A DNA stretch of 23,117 bases from a virus, in the IMG/VR virus record IMGVR_UViG_3300002835_001143, positions 1 through 23,117 of that record. One strand, written 5' to 3'. The translations under genes and the position numbers were made by a program. The notes below the pieces were generated by a model. The model saw only the letters and a list, made by a program, of their open reading frames with translations. It was not told the origin of the DNA and made no database searches. This document shows, piece by piece, positions 1 to 7,302 of this stretch (position 1 is the first letter of the stretch; the number at the start of each line of letters is the position of its first letter).

Positions 1-11
1 TGTTTCTCTAA

Positions 12-44
12 TTTGTATACTCTTACAAGTTATAAATATACAAA
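12..44. repeat. 8-bp inverted repeat downstream of the terminase gene
   Basis: The arms TTTGTATA (12-19) and TATACAAA (37-44) are perfect inverted copies separated by 17 bases, in the 64-base stretch after the terminase stop. It could form a weak AT-only stem in RNA. Nothing U-rich follows on the minus strand, so it is not a convincing terminator. The loop contains TATAAATA on the plus strand, a motif that recurs at other gene junctions. The rest of 1-64 is probably the leader of the next gene beyond the window. Confidence 0.3.
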
Positions 45-64
45 AAATAAACTTAACTACCAAA

Positions 65-1639
65 TTAAAGTATCCATGTCATGTCAAGGTCGTTACCACG
101 ACCATCCTTAACAACCCATGGGTTTTTACTACCAAGCCGTGAGTTGTAAGCTCCACCGTCACTTTTTCCAATATGTGTAAGCGCAGTTCGTGTTAAATCA
201 ATACCTTGTTGTCTTAATTTAAGAGCGGTATCTCTTACCCATAGTCCTGTGGAAAATGACATTACCAAGTCATCATTATAACCTTGTTGAGCTTCAGCCC
301 GTGAACCATTCCAAATGAATACAAACAACTCATCAATCAATCTTTTAGAATGAATGATTGGAGCTTTCTCTCTCATGTATGTATCTAATTTAGAAATGAC
401 TAATGGTCGTGTTCTTGATGTCATCGAAAACCCAGGAACCATGTCTTCTTTTTTCTTTAAGTCCCATCCCTTTCGTAGATGAACATCTTCGTCAACGTAC
501 CCTACTTCACGATATGAATAATAAAGATTTTGATAATTTCGGTCAATAACTTCTTGTATAACAGCCCAACCAATGTTTGCGTTTTCAATCACCAACATAG
601 CATTGTTCCATTCAGCGGCAATAGAGGTTAGCATCGCTCCAAATTGTTTTGTTTCAATCTTACCTTTATATTCTGCAACTTGTTCTACTGTCTCCACATC
701 TATAACATGGAATGCTGAGTAATCTTGACCATCTCCACGAGCAACGTCAGCTACAACCACATAGTCACGAGAATAGTTTGGATATTCCCAAACCCAATAG
801 TTACTATCGAATCCACGTTTTTCAACTGGATCTTTGATATAAGTTTCTTGATACCATGTTAGGATTGATGAATCAACTACAGTGTAACCTGAACTGATAA
901 AGTCACAATCACATTCTTGTGCTGCTCCTTTTTCACCAAGTAGTTTAGTTTGGTCATCTCTCCACTTTTGATTTCGTTCAGGGTGAACAGTCCAGTGAAG
1001 TTTAATTGGATTCCAACTATCACCAGCCTCACCTTTTAACCAAATTTTATGAAACCAATTACCAACACCATTTGGTGTTGAAAGTACAATAGCTTTACCA
1101 CCTGTAGACAAAGTTGATTGAGCCGATGTCCAAATGTCTTCGATATTTTGAATAAATGCAGCCTCGTCAATGATTAACATTGATAATGCTTCAGAACGAC
1201 CAGCGTCACCTGCAGCAGAGGTTGCTTTAATTTGAGAACCATTTCGTAATCGTAAGGAAAGTTTGTTGTCTTCGATAGTTTCACTCTTTAACCAACTTGG
1301 TAAACTATCATGCATAAATCTAACCTTTGTTACAAGGTTTTTTGCTACTTCTTGTTTGGTGGCAATTACCAATATGTTTTTATCCTCATGAAATAACATC
1401 ATCCACAACGAATATCCTGCTGATAGGGTTGAGATACCCAACTGACGTGACTTTAAGATTACGTTGAACCGATTATCATTGAAATCAGTCATCAAATCTT
1501 CTTGGAACGGGTACAAGTTGAATAAAATCTTACCTCGGTGTGGGTGTTGGATGTAACAATATTTTTTAAAGAAATATACGGGATCTTTCGCACACTTAAT
1601 GTACTCCTCCCGTATCATTTCCTTTAAAGTTTTTGCCAT
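65..1639 (-). CDS. terL: Terminase large subunit (DNA-packaging ATPase and nuclease)
   Basis: Motor that translocates phage DNA into the prohead and cuts the concatemer; equivalent of T4 gp17. The 524-residue protein has both expected domains. ATPase: a Walker A-like KSRQLGIST at residues 63-71, Walker B MLIIDE at 154-159 with catalytic E159, and a coupling motif LSTPNG at 187-191. Nuclease (RNase H fold): D298 in VVADVARGDG, E352 in VIEN, and D456/D457 in YNDDL, matching the acidic triad of gp17-type terminases. It is shorter than T4 gp17 (610 residues), mostly at the N-terminus. The Walker A has isoleucine where T4 has lysine; K63 at the start of the motif may substitute, as in lambda-type terminases. 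The ATG start is preceded by a weak AAGAGA. No small-subunit gene is recognisable next to it; the upstream neighbours look like lysis genes. Confidence 0.97.
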   Translation of the reverse strand: MAKTLKEMIREEYIKCAKDPVYFFKKYCYIQHPHRGKILFNLYPFQEDLMTDFNDNRFNVILKSRQLGISTLSAGYSLWMMLFHEDKNILVIATKQEVAKNLVTKVRFMHDSLPSWLKSETIEDNKLSLRLRNGSQIKATSAAGDAGRSEALSMLIIDEAAFIQNIEDIWTSAQSTLSTGGKAIVLSTPNGVGNWFHKIWLKGEAGDSWNPIKLHWTVHPERNQKWRDDQTKLLGEKGAAQECDCDFISSGYTVVDSSILTWYQETYIKDPVEKRGFDSNYWVWEYPNYSRDYVVVADVARGDGQDYSAFHVIDVETVEQVAEYKGKIETKQFGAMLTSIAAEWNNAMLVIENANIGWAVIQEVIDRNYQNLYYSYREVGYVDEDVHLRKGWDLKKKEDMVPGFSMTSRTRPLVISKLDTYMREKAPIIHSKRLIDELFVFIWNGSRAEAQQGYNDDLVMSFSTGLWVRDTALKLRQQGIDLTRTALTHIGKSDGGAYNSRLGSKNPWVVKDGRGNDLDMTWIL

Positions 1640-1648
1640 AGAGTTCTC

Positions 1649-2056
1649 TTATAGTAAGAATAACAGGGTCATAGCGACAATACCAATACTACCACCAGTA
1701 GCTAACCCACTAAAATACTTTTTTCGTTTTTCCGATTTCAATACTTTGATTTCAGATTCTTTTATAGCAATAATGTTATCCTTTTCAATAATAATTGATT
1801 CGGTATTTTTTACTATAGTATTTAGATTTACAATTTGTGAATCTTTCAATTCAATTTTCTTCTCAAGTAAACTAACTTTATCCTTTACAAGGATTAGTTC
1901 AGCATCACACAATTCATATTGTGCTTTAATTACCAACGCTTTTTGTAAAGTGTGTCTTGGTACAGCTATTAAAGTAGAATCACTTGAATGCGTCTGTGAA
2001 AGCAGAGGTGAGCTCGTCATCAGACATAGAATCAAACTTAGCAACGTCTTTTTCAT
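1649..2056 (-). CDS. Putative spanin-like or other lysis protein, signal peptide and C-terminal TM
   Basis: This 135-residue protein starts inside the end of the preceding gene, in another frame, with 77 bases of overlap. Residues 1-20 look like a signal peptide ending LLS|Q; a Q after the cleavage site is common in Bacteroidota. Residues about 55-112 are a charged heptad-like coiled coil. KSEKRKK at 107-113 precedes a hydrophobic C-terminal segment (116-135) that could be a membrane anchor. C11 lies in the hydrophobic core but is not in a good lipobox. Overlapping frames and coiled coils in both partners recall Rz/Rz1-type spanin pairs. A C-terminal TM is not expected for a classical outer-membrane spanin lipoprotein and is closer to a unimolecular spanin plan. 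The function is inferred from architecture and position only. It lies 9 bases upstream of the terminase gene. Confidence 0.6.
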   Translation of the reverse strand: MKKTLLSLILCLMTSSPLLSQTHSSDSTLIAVPRHTLQKALVIKAQYELCDAELILVKDKVSLLEKKIELKDSQIVNLNTIVKNTESIIIEKDNIIAIKESEIKVLKSEKRKKYFSGLATGGSIGIVAMTLLFLL

Positions 2057-2321
2057 GTTGTTTCTTTAATTTTTTAATTTGAGAATCTTTTGCATCAAGT
2101 TGTGAATCCACTTTTGCAATCTCTTTTTCAATTTCAGAGTTTACAACCTTTAGAGAATCCACACTACCTTGTAATCTTTCGATTTCTTTTTTAGAAGTTT
2201 GTTCTTGTTCCTTTAACATTTTCATGTACTCCTTTTTATAAGAGTTTCCCATGAACAAGTTTTGAACTATTAATAGCCCAACTGCTACAATGATTACAAT
2301 GTGTACTGATTTCAGTTTCAT
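1980..2321 (-). CDS. Putative inner-membrane spanin (Rz-like)
   Basis: This 113-residue protein has a short basic start, one membrane-spanning segment at about residues 6-24 (HIVIIVAVGLLIVQNLFMG), then a long Lys/Glu-rich coiled coil to about residue 95 and an acidic tail (SMSDDELTSAF). One N-terminal anchor plus a periplasmic coiled coil is the standard plan of an i-spanin, which bridges to an outer-membrane partner in the last step of lysis. Its ATG overlaps the stop of the upstream gene as TAATG, which implies translational coupling. Its last 25 or so codons encode the signal peptide of the next gene in another frame. No sequence-level homology to lambda Rz is claimed. Confidence 0.6.
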   Translation of the reverse strand: MKLKSVHIVIIVAVGLLIVQNLFMGNSYKKEYMKMLKEQEQTSKKEIERLQGSVDSLKVVNSEIEKEIAKVDSQLDAKDSQIKKLKKQHEKDVAKFDSMSDDELTSAFTDAFK

Positions 2322-2614
2322 TATTTTGATACCTTACCAGCAGAAGCTGCTGATGAACCTTTTTTCTTTGGATAGTATCTTTTTCTCGGTTTTACATCAC
2401 CAGCAGAAGCTTTACCAGAACCTTTAGGTTTGTTAGCTGATTTCTTGACTTCTTTTACGGCAGCTTTAGTTTCGGCAACTTTTTGTTCTACAACGTTAAC
2501 TTGCTTCTTAACTACTTCTACTTCTTTTTTGACTTGAGAAACAGTTTCCATGACTTTTTCGTCAATGTTAGTTTTACCCAAAATCCAATTCCAAATTTTT
2601 GTTAGTGTTTTCAT
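2321..2614 (-). CDS. Small basic coiled-coil protein of unknown function
   Basis: I do not recognise a family for this 97-residue protein. It begins with a Trp-rich amphipathic stretch (KIWNWILG), continues as a Val/Lys/Glu heptad coiled coil at about residues 18-62, and ends in a strongly basic Gly/Ser/Ala/Lys tail with PRKRYYPKKK. The tail contains a short repeated ASAG motif (residues in the last 35), seen in DNA as two copies of ccagcagaagct. The start has a good AGGA at 2620-2623, five bases from ATG. It is coupled by TAATG to the spanin-like gene. It might bind nucleic acid or membrane, or be part of the lysis cassette. A small terminase subunit is possible by position but not supported by sequence. 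Confidence 0.7.
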   Translation of the reverse strand: MKTLTKIWNWILGKTNIDEKVMETVSQVKKEVEVVKKQVNVVEQKVAETKAAVKEVKKSANKPKGSGKASAGDVKPRKRYYPKKKGSSAASAGKVSK

Positions 2615-2649
2615 AATATTCCTATTTTAAAATAAATATTGATTTTTAA

Positions 2650-3597
2650 TTAATTAAGTAAATCGGTTAATAACTTATCAAATGGTTCTTTTAACTTATC
2701 GTAATAAGAACTACCTTCAACAAGGTATCTCCCACCATACAACATATCACGAGTTGATATGTGTAGTTCGTGTGTTTTATCATTCTGGTATTGTTTAGCT
2801 CCCCATAAATGATATAACGTATTGTTTAATTCTTCAGTAGCATCGTCATGACCCAAATCCATGTCATATGAATAAAATCCTTCGGATGAATACAAAACTT
2901 TACATACCGCTTGTGTTTTGATTGGTACTCCAACTATATTAGACCAATAACTAGCAAGTGCTGCAAGAAACCACTGTTCCATCATGATTTGAGCTGATGA
3001 TAATGGGTGCATCCTATGTGAATTTTCAGTAGCATATACCATATCACCACTTGAATCTAAAACATAGTCAAAGTACCTACTAACAAAGTCCATTTTGAAA
3101 GATTCGTTGAACATACCAAGTACAGCACAATTCATTGGCTGTGTATTTCTAAATGAGGTTGTCATATCCTCATCCCAAACAAACCCATCGGGCCCTTTGA
3201 TATCAAAAATGTTAGGATACGAAGCGGTGGTCTCTCTATGTAGATACAAAACATCACATCCAATGTAAGATGTTAATGGTTTGTGTAACATTAAGTCGGT
3301 ATCAAATATTATAAATGGAGATTGTAACTTTGACATAGCCCAAATCTTTGGAGATGCCCAAAAATTGTCAGATATTCTATCGTATGGATAGTCGTCAAAT
3401 ATGTTCGTGATAACCTCATCATATAATGAGGTAATGTTCCACTTATCATAGAACTCTTTTGTTTTTACATCTGTTATTAAACACAAAGGAACGTCTGGGT
3501 TGACATTCCTATGGTTTATACAAGAATACATATGAGTTATTAACTCAAATGTTTGGGGGTCTCTATTACGAATTATGTAGACGTGGTAAGCCTTCAT
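2650..3597 (-). CDS. GT-A-like glycosyltransferase
   Basis: This 315-residue protein probably transfers a sugar from a nucleotide-sugar donor. An N-terminal Rossmann-like stretch is followed by FIIFDTDLMLHKPL with a DxD motif (D99 and D101 from the chosen ATG), the metal and nucleotide-sugar site of GT-A enzymes. Aromatic segments NFWASPKIWAMSK before it and MMEQWFLAA after it are typical of the fold. There is no signal peptide or membrane segment, so it should act in the cytoplasm. The acceptor is unknown: phage DNA, a virion protein or a host surface sugar. A TTG at 3600 directly precedes the ATG at 3597; I take the ATG. No clear Shine-Dalgarno is seen. It sits between the multidomain 825-residue gene and the small coiled-coil/lysis genes. 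I think it resembles glycosyltransferase-like families in Bacteroidota, but this is from memory. Confidence 0.75.
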   Translation of the reverse strand: MKAYHVYIIRNRDPQTFELITHMYSCINHRNVNPDVPLCLITDVKTKEFYDKWNITSLYDEVITNIFDDYPYDRISDNFWASPKIWAMSKLQSPFIIFDTDLMLHKPLTSYIGCDVLYLHRETTASYPNIFDIKGPDGFVWDEDMTTSFRNTQPMNCAVLGMFNESFKMDFVSRYFDYVLDSSGDMVYATENSHRMHPLSSAQIMMEQWFLAALASYWSNIVGVPIKTQAVCKVLYSSEGFYSYDMDLGHDDATEELNNTLYHLWGAKQYQNDKTHELHISTRDMLYGGRYLVEGSSYYDKLKEPFDKLLTDLLN

Positions 3598-3628
3598 CAA
3601 AACTTGTTTATAATAAGTATTGTTTTAA

Positions 3629-3645
3629 AATTAGTAAATCTAATA
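3629..3645 (-). terminator. Weak AT stem followed by a T run, possible terminator
   Basis: On the minus strand, just after the stop of the 825-residue gene, ATTAG-ATTTA-CTAAT is followed directly by TTT. The five-base-pair stem is AT-rich and would be unstable. I list it because it is the only stem-plus-T structure in a gap of this window in the direction of transcription. It may only attenuate. Confidence 0.2.
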
Positions 3646-3647
3646 CA

Positions 3648-6125
3648 TTACCATTTTTTACAAGACCAATAACGAGCTTTCCATCTTGGCCCAGGACTAT
3701 CACAATTGTGTCTGGCTCTGAATGATGCTCTTGCTTCGGGATTGTCTTTACGGATTCTCATCGTACCACCCTTAGCATCACCACCTTGTCCAAAGTTTAC
3801 TTTAACAACATTACCTTTGTCGTTCTTAACATATACTTTGAATTTCTTAACATCACCTTGCATGATTTTACCAAGCTTTACTTTACGACCTTGGTATTCA
3901 GCCTCACCTAATTGCTTTTTGTATTTTTTAATATCATCACGAACTTCTTCAAAGTCCGACCACATTCCGTTTTTGATAAAATATACGGCGCCTTTAAAAT
4001 CTTTGAATCCCAAATATTTAACTAAATTCTTATCAGAGTATAATTGCTTTAGAACTTCTTTAACACCAGCAGACGCAAGATTCATTTCTTCTATTTTTGA
4101 TTCAAAAACAGGAACCTGAATACCAAATGATTTTAATTTGGCTTGTAATGATTGTTGCTCTTCTTGGTCACCAAATTTAATGTAAGACAACACTTCTTTG
4201 AATGACTTGAATCCGAGTTTAGGTAACACCTCTTTATTATTAAAAATCGTAGTCAATAATTCTTTGACACCGGCCGATTTGAATTTCAATTCTCTTAACC
4301 CAGCTCGTTCTGATGTCATATATGATTCAAGGTACTCTTTAAAATCTTCAATCTCTTCGTAATTTTCAACATCATACTCATCAACCACTTCTTCCTCTTC
4401 TTCTTTTACAAAAGATTTAGCTTGTGGGTTTGAATATAATTTACCAATCTCAATTCCGTTTTGTTCCATGAATGATTTGATAGCATGGTATTCTTCTTTG
4501 ATGATAGTTTTTAATACGTTGAGTTTTTTGTTCTCATCTAATTTTTCTTCTTCGGTTTCTTCATCAAGTTTTTTAACAGGATACATTTTTCCGTTGAATT
4601 CGAATTCAGTCAAACCTTCTTGACGAGCTTTGAACAAAGCGCCAGTAAAAGCATTACCTTCTACCATTTGCTTTTTATTCATCATACTTTCCATGATACC
4701 AACAGCAATATCACCAACCAAAAAGTCAGGTTTAGTTGCGTATTTTTTGTTCACAATAGCAACTCTATTACCACTCTTATCTTGAACTACATAAATCGGC
4801 ATTGGTGAAGTAGCAAAGATGTATCTCATGCCGGTTTTCTTTAATTCAGTACCAACACTCATAAATGAAGAAGCAGCTTCAACAGCCGACTTGATTTTTT
4901 CCATATCATTTGATGATATACCTTCATTTACATTATCTTGATAAAGAACTTGAATATCTTTAATGTCACCTGTGAATGGTCCGTTCAATGTATTAATGGT
5001 TACTTTGTTACCACTAATTTTCATTACCATGCCGGTTTTGTTTTTTGATTTGAAATGTACAAAATCACCAATCTCAAAATCACCAACGTTTGCTTCAGTT
5101 AATGAACTATCACTAACAATACCTTCATAATTAGCCATGGTTAATACATCATTTTCTTTTGACATTTTAATCACATTCTGACTAACGTTGTGTAAGTCCA
5201 TATCACTTTTTGCATCTTCACGAGAATATTCTAATAAACGAATAAAAAGCGGAACATCCATTGAGATGGTGTCTATACTATCATTAGCTTCTGAAATTCC
5301 TTGTTGTTTGTTTTTCATATCAGCAAAGGCTTGTGCTTCTTCTTTGGTAGCAAACCCCTTTACTCTAACCTCACCTTCCCAAACAGCCCACGGCTCATTT
5401 GGATTCTTACAAGGTCTTACTACATATTTGTCATTTGGGTCACCGGTATGTGATTCATTTATCGACTCTTCAATACCTTTTTTAGAACGGATTTTGTATT
5501 TCTTGTAAAGGTAATCCATTGACTTGATGTTTTGTTTTAACTGCCATGCGTGGTCATCATTTACTCTTTTTAAACGAACCATTAATTGAATGTCAGAATC
5601 AGACGCTACTTCAGCAAATTTAGGACCAATTACCCAAGATTGTTTACCTCTATAAAGGTCAACATTAATATCAGCCTCGTTTACGGATTCTGATTTAGTT
5701 TTCCAAGTACCACCTTTTTCTTTGTACCACTTTGATGCAAATGCGTTAGCGTATGCTGATGGATATACATCGTATTTAGCCTTTGCAGCAGCAACGGCTC
5801 TATCCCAAAGAGCAGGGTTGTTGGGTTCGTTTTCTTCGTTAATCGATTCCTTTACACAATTTGGAACTTCTTTACCATTTTTCATTTTCATTCCTATTTG
5901 TTTGTATCCATCCCAACACGGGCTGTCTTCCTTGATAGATTCAAATCTAAACTTACCTTTAGGCGCTTCTTGTTTAAAATATTTTAAAGCAAACTCTGAT
6001 TTAAGGTTTGGAGCATATTGGCCGATTTCTTTTCCGTTCTTTAAAACGATATGAGTTAACATACCACCCCAACGGAAAACTTTTGCAAGTTCATAATCAC
6101 CAATTTTAGCAACAACTTTAGCCAT
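3648..6125 (-). CDS. Large multidomain protein, candidate processed head-packaged polyprotein
   Basis: This 825-residue protein is a string of small domains joined by short linkers. I see, in order: an N-terminal 60-residue unit; a Cys-containing WDGYKQIGMKMKNGK unit (70-91); a module with NNPALWDRA and YPSAYANAFASKWYKEKGG (102-140), like the uncharacterised DUF5872 family; two further small units (151-220 and 225-275); a helical unit (285-335); an SH3/KOW-like unit (345-395); an acidic linker (520-600); a duplicated unit (617-668 and 685-736); and a basic C-terminal domain with NPEARASFRARHNCDSPG and a terminal RYWSCKKW. Boundaries often carry (I/L/V)xE sites, for example INE at 95-97 and 222-224, ISE at 277-279, LTE at 342-344 and LGE at 739-741, followed by A, S, G or an acidic residue. 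That pattern suggests a substrate of a gp21-like prohead protease. Start: ATG with AAGG (6132-6135) six bases upstream. Function unproven. Confidence 0.75.
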   Translation of the reverse strand: MAKVVAKIGDYELAKVFRWGGMLTHIVLKNGKEIGQYAPNLKSEFALKYFKQEAPKGKFRFESIKEDSPCWDGYKQIGMKMKNGKEVPNCVKESINEENEPNNPALWDRAVAAAKAKYDVYPSAYANAFASKWYKEKGGTWKTKSESVNEADINVDLYRGKQSWVIGPKFAEVASDSDIQLMVRLKRVNDDHAWQLKQNIKSMDYLYKKYKIRSKKGIEESINESHTGDPNDKYVVRPCKNPNEPWAVWEGEVRVKGFATKEEAQAFADMKNKQQGISEANDSIDTISMDVPLFIRLLEYSREDAKSDMDLHNVSQNVIKMSKENDVLTMANYEGIVSDSSLTEANVGDFEIGDFVHFKSKNKTGMVMKISGNKVTINTLNGPFTGDIKDIQVLYQDNVNEGISSNDMEKIKSAVEAASSFMSVGTELKKTGMRYIFATSPMPIYVVQDKSGNRVAIVNKKYATKPDFLVGDIAVGIMESMMNKKQMVEGNAFTGALFKARQEGLTEFEFNGKMYPVKKLDEETEEEKLDENKKLNVLKTIIKEEYHAIKSFMEQNGIEIGKLYSNPQAKSFVKEEEEEVVDEYDVENYEEIEDFKEYLESYMTSERAGLRELKFKSAGVKELLTTIFNNKEVLPKLGFKSFKEVLSYIKFGDQEEQQSLQAKLKSFGIQVPVFESKIEEMNLASAGVKEVLKQLYSDKNLVKYLGFKDFKGAVYFIKNGMWSDFEEVRDDIKKYKKQLGEAEYQGRKVKLGKIMQGDVKKFKVYVKNDKGNVVKVNFGQGGDAKGGTMRIRKDNPEARASFRARHNCDSPGPRWKARYWSCKKW

Positions 6126-6133
6126 TTTAAACC

Positions 6134-6604
6134 TTATGAAATATATACGTTTAACTCGTATGCGCTACGCATTCCATACACTTGGATTGCCAAAGCTTTA
6201 CGTTGTGGTTTTCCACCTTTTGTAAGAGAAATTATAAATCTATTGGTTTTACCTTCAGAGGGTTTTTTTGGACCTAATCCAATTTTTGTTGAAGTTTCTT
6301 CTTCATCAAAATCATAACCAGCTTTTTTAGCATATTCTAATGCGGTTTGGATTGCTGAAGTATATGTTTTATGGTAAACTTGATATGCCGCTTCTTTGAT
6401 TACGGATTCATTTCTCTTATTAGAAGTGTACATACCTTTTAACCATGCAATAGCATCTTTGGTTAAGTCAAATTGTGGAAATTCTTTTTTGAATTCTTTT
6501 ATGAATTCTTGAAACGTTTCCGCTTCTTGAACCATAATGTCAATTTCGCTCATCGATGACTCATTGACTTTTTTAGATTCGGTTATAAGTGATTTTAATC
6601 TCAT
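6134..6604 (-). CDS. Conserved hypothetical protein with capsid-targeting-like N-terminus
   Basis: This 156-residue protein begins MRLKSLITE|S, close to T4 capsid-targeting sequences, which are short N-terminal peptides ending in (L/I)xE. Further candidate sites are VNE|S at 13-15 and IKE|A at 69-71. After the last one follows a compact C-terminal domain (72-156) with YHKTYTSAIQTALEYAKK, GPKKPSEGKTNRF and a terminal YELNVYIS. I believe similar C-termini occur in other marine T4-like phages, from memory only. The N-terminal third is helical and acidic. The start is well supported by GAGGGAG seven bases upstream. The gene lies 8 bases upstream of the 825-residue gene and is likely co-translated with it. 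It could be an internal head protein; its biochemical role is unknown. Confidence 0.75.
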   Translation of the reverse strand: MRLKSLITESKKVNESSMSEIDIMVQEAETFQEFIKEFKKEFPQFDLTKDAIAWLKGMYTSNKRNESVIKEAAYQVYHKTYTSAIQTALEYAKKAGYDFDEEETSTKIGLGPKKPSEGKTNRFIISLTKGGKPQRKALAIQVYGMRSAYELNVYIS

Positions 6605-6611
6605 AATGTGT

Positions 6612-6618
6612 CTCCCTC
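6612..6618 (-). promoter_or_regulatory. Strong Shine-Dalgarno for the 156-residue protein
   Basis: GAGGGAG on the minus strand, seven bases before the ATG at 6604. It is the best ribosome binding site in the window and fixes this start. Many other genes here have weak or no such site, so this protein may be made in large amounts. Confidence 0.8.
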
Positions 6619-6640
6619 AAGAAATAAATAGGTAGTTTAT

Positions 6641-6654
6641 AACACTTTCGTGTT
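6641..6654. other. Small GAAA-tetraloop hairpin between genes
   Basis: On the minus strand AACAC-GAAA-GTGTT forms a five-pair stem closed by a stable C(GAAA)G loop, 37 bases before the ATG at 6604. Downstream there is no T run in the direction of transcription; on the plus strand GTGTT is followed by TTATTTT. It may be an mRNA-stability or processing element, or a weak antisense terminator. Confidence 0.35.
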
Positions 6655-6659
6655 TTATT

Positions 6660-7268
6660 TTAACCTTCTACTTGGGTTTCTATTGGATTTTCTAATTTTG
6701 CTATAAATTCGGTTTTAAATTTTTCAAAATCAGAATCTAATTTAGCTTCAAATTCTTCAAATGACATTCCACCAGACCAATCTTCAAATGAACCATCTTC
6801 ATTGATGTATTGTGTTCGGAGCCCAGCCTTCAAAACTTCTTTTTCAATTTCAGCTTGTTTTAACCAAGCTTTTGCGTTTTCTAAAATTTTACTACGTTCG
6901 TACTCTTCGTATTTACCATCAAGTTTTAGTTGAGTCTCCATATCAGTAACACACTCCAAACACATACCATGAAATGCTTTCATTTTTTCATCAGCTTGAG
7001 ATGGTTTGTTACAAGTACACGTTTCTTTAGGACAGTTTGGAAAAGACTTTAAATCACTTCTCAAATCTGAAAGTTTTCCAAGTTTTACCTTGTAACCTTT
7101 CTTTTGTTCCCAAAGATTACCTTCTTCATCGGTCCATTGGTCACCAACTTCACGTTTTATATAATCTAAACTTTCACCAAAAGTAATACTTTTACGAGTT
7201 TGTGTTTTGTGAGTTCCGGCCAACATCTCTTTGACCGCTTTAACATTTCTTAATTTATCAGATGCCAT
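6660..7268 (-). CDS. Conserved hypothetical protein with zinc-ribbon-like Cys cluster
   Basis: The 202-residue protein has five cysteines clustered at C79, C84, C86, C103 and C106, with H100 nearby (NCPKETCTC, then HGMCLEC). This spacing fits a small zinc-binding knuckle or ribbon. The N-terminus (MASDKLRNVKAVKEMLAG) is basic, and the C-terminal half is acidic and helical (ENAKAWLKQAEIEKEVLK, then FEEFEAKLDSDFEKFK). I recall related hypothetical proteins in marine T4-like phages, but know no function. The start is ATG; instead of a Shine-Dalgarno there is a run of nine A residues shortly upstream, which could keep the initiation region open. It sits between the 999-residue multi-enzyme gene and the 156-residue gene. 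Unlike those two, its first residues do not look like a capsid-targeting sequence. Confidence 0.75.
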   Translation of the reverse strand: MASDKLRNVKAVKEMLAGTHKTQTRKSITFGESLDYIKREVGDQWTDEEGNLWEQKKGYKVKLGKLSDLRSDLKSFPNCPKETCTCNKPSQADEKMKAFHGMCLECVTDMETQLKLDGKYEEYERSKILENAKAWLKQAEIEKEVLKAGLRTQYINEDGSFEDWSGGMSFEEFEAKLDSDFEKFKTEFIAKLENPIETQVEG

Positions 7269-7302
7269 AACTTTTTTTTTGTTTCAGTATATAAATATAA
7301 AA

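Noticed and set aside
31-38. TATAAATA as a T4-type late promoter
   Set aside because: It points away from every gene in the window, so it cannot drive them as a classical late promoter; kept only as a recurrent-motif finding.
1599-2069. 156-residue open frame on the plus strand over the spanin-like genes
   Set aside because: Antisense to two better-supported genes, rich in Phe/Ser/Ile as expected of the reverse strand of AT-rich coiled-coil genes, with no family resemblance.
2321-2614. Small terminase subunit
   Set aside because: Position and coiled coil are compatible, but no helix-turn-helix or recognisable gp16 feature is visible; the basic tail fits several other roles.
3706-4119. 137-residue plus-strand open frame
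   Set aside because: Lies wholly within the 825-residue gene and reads as low-complexity antisense of its C-terminal domains.
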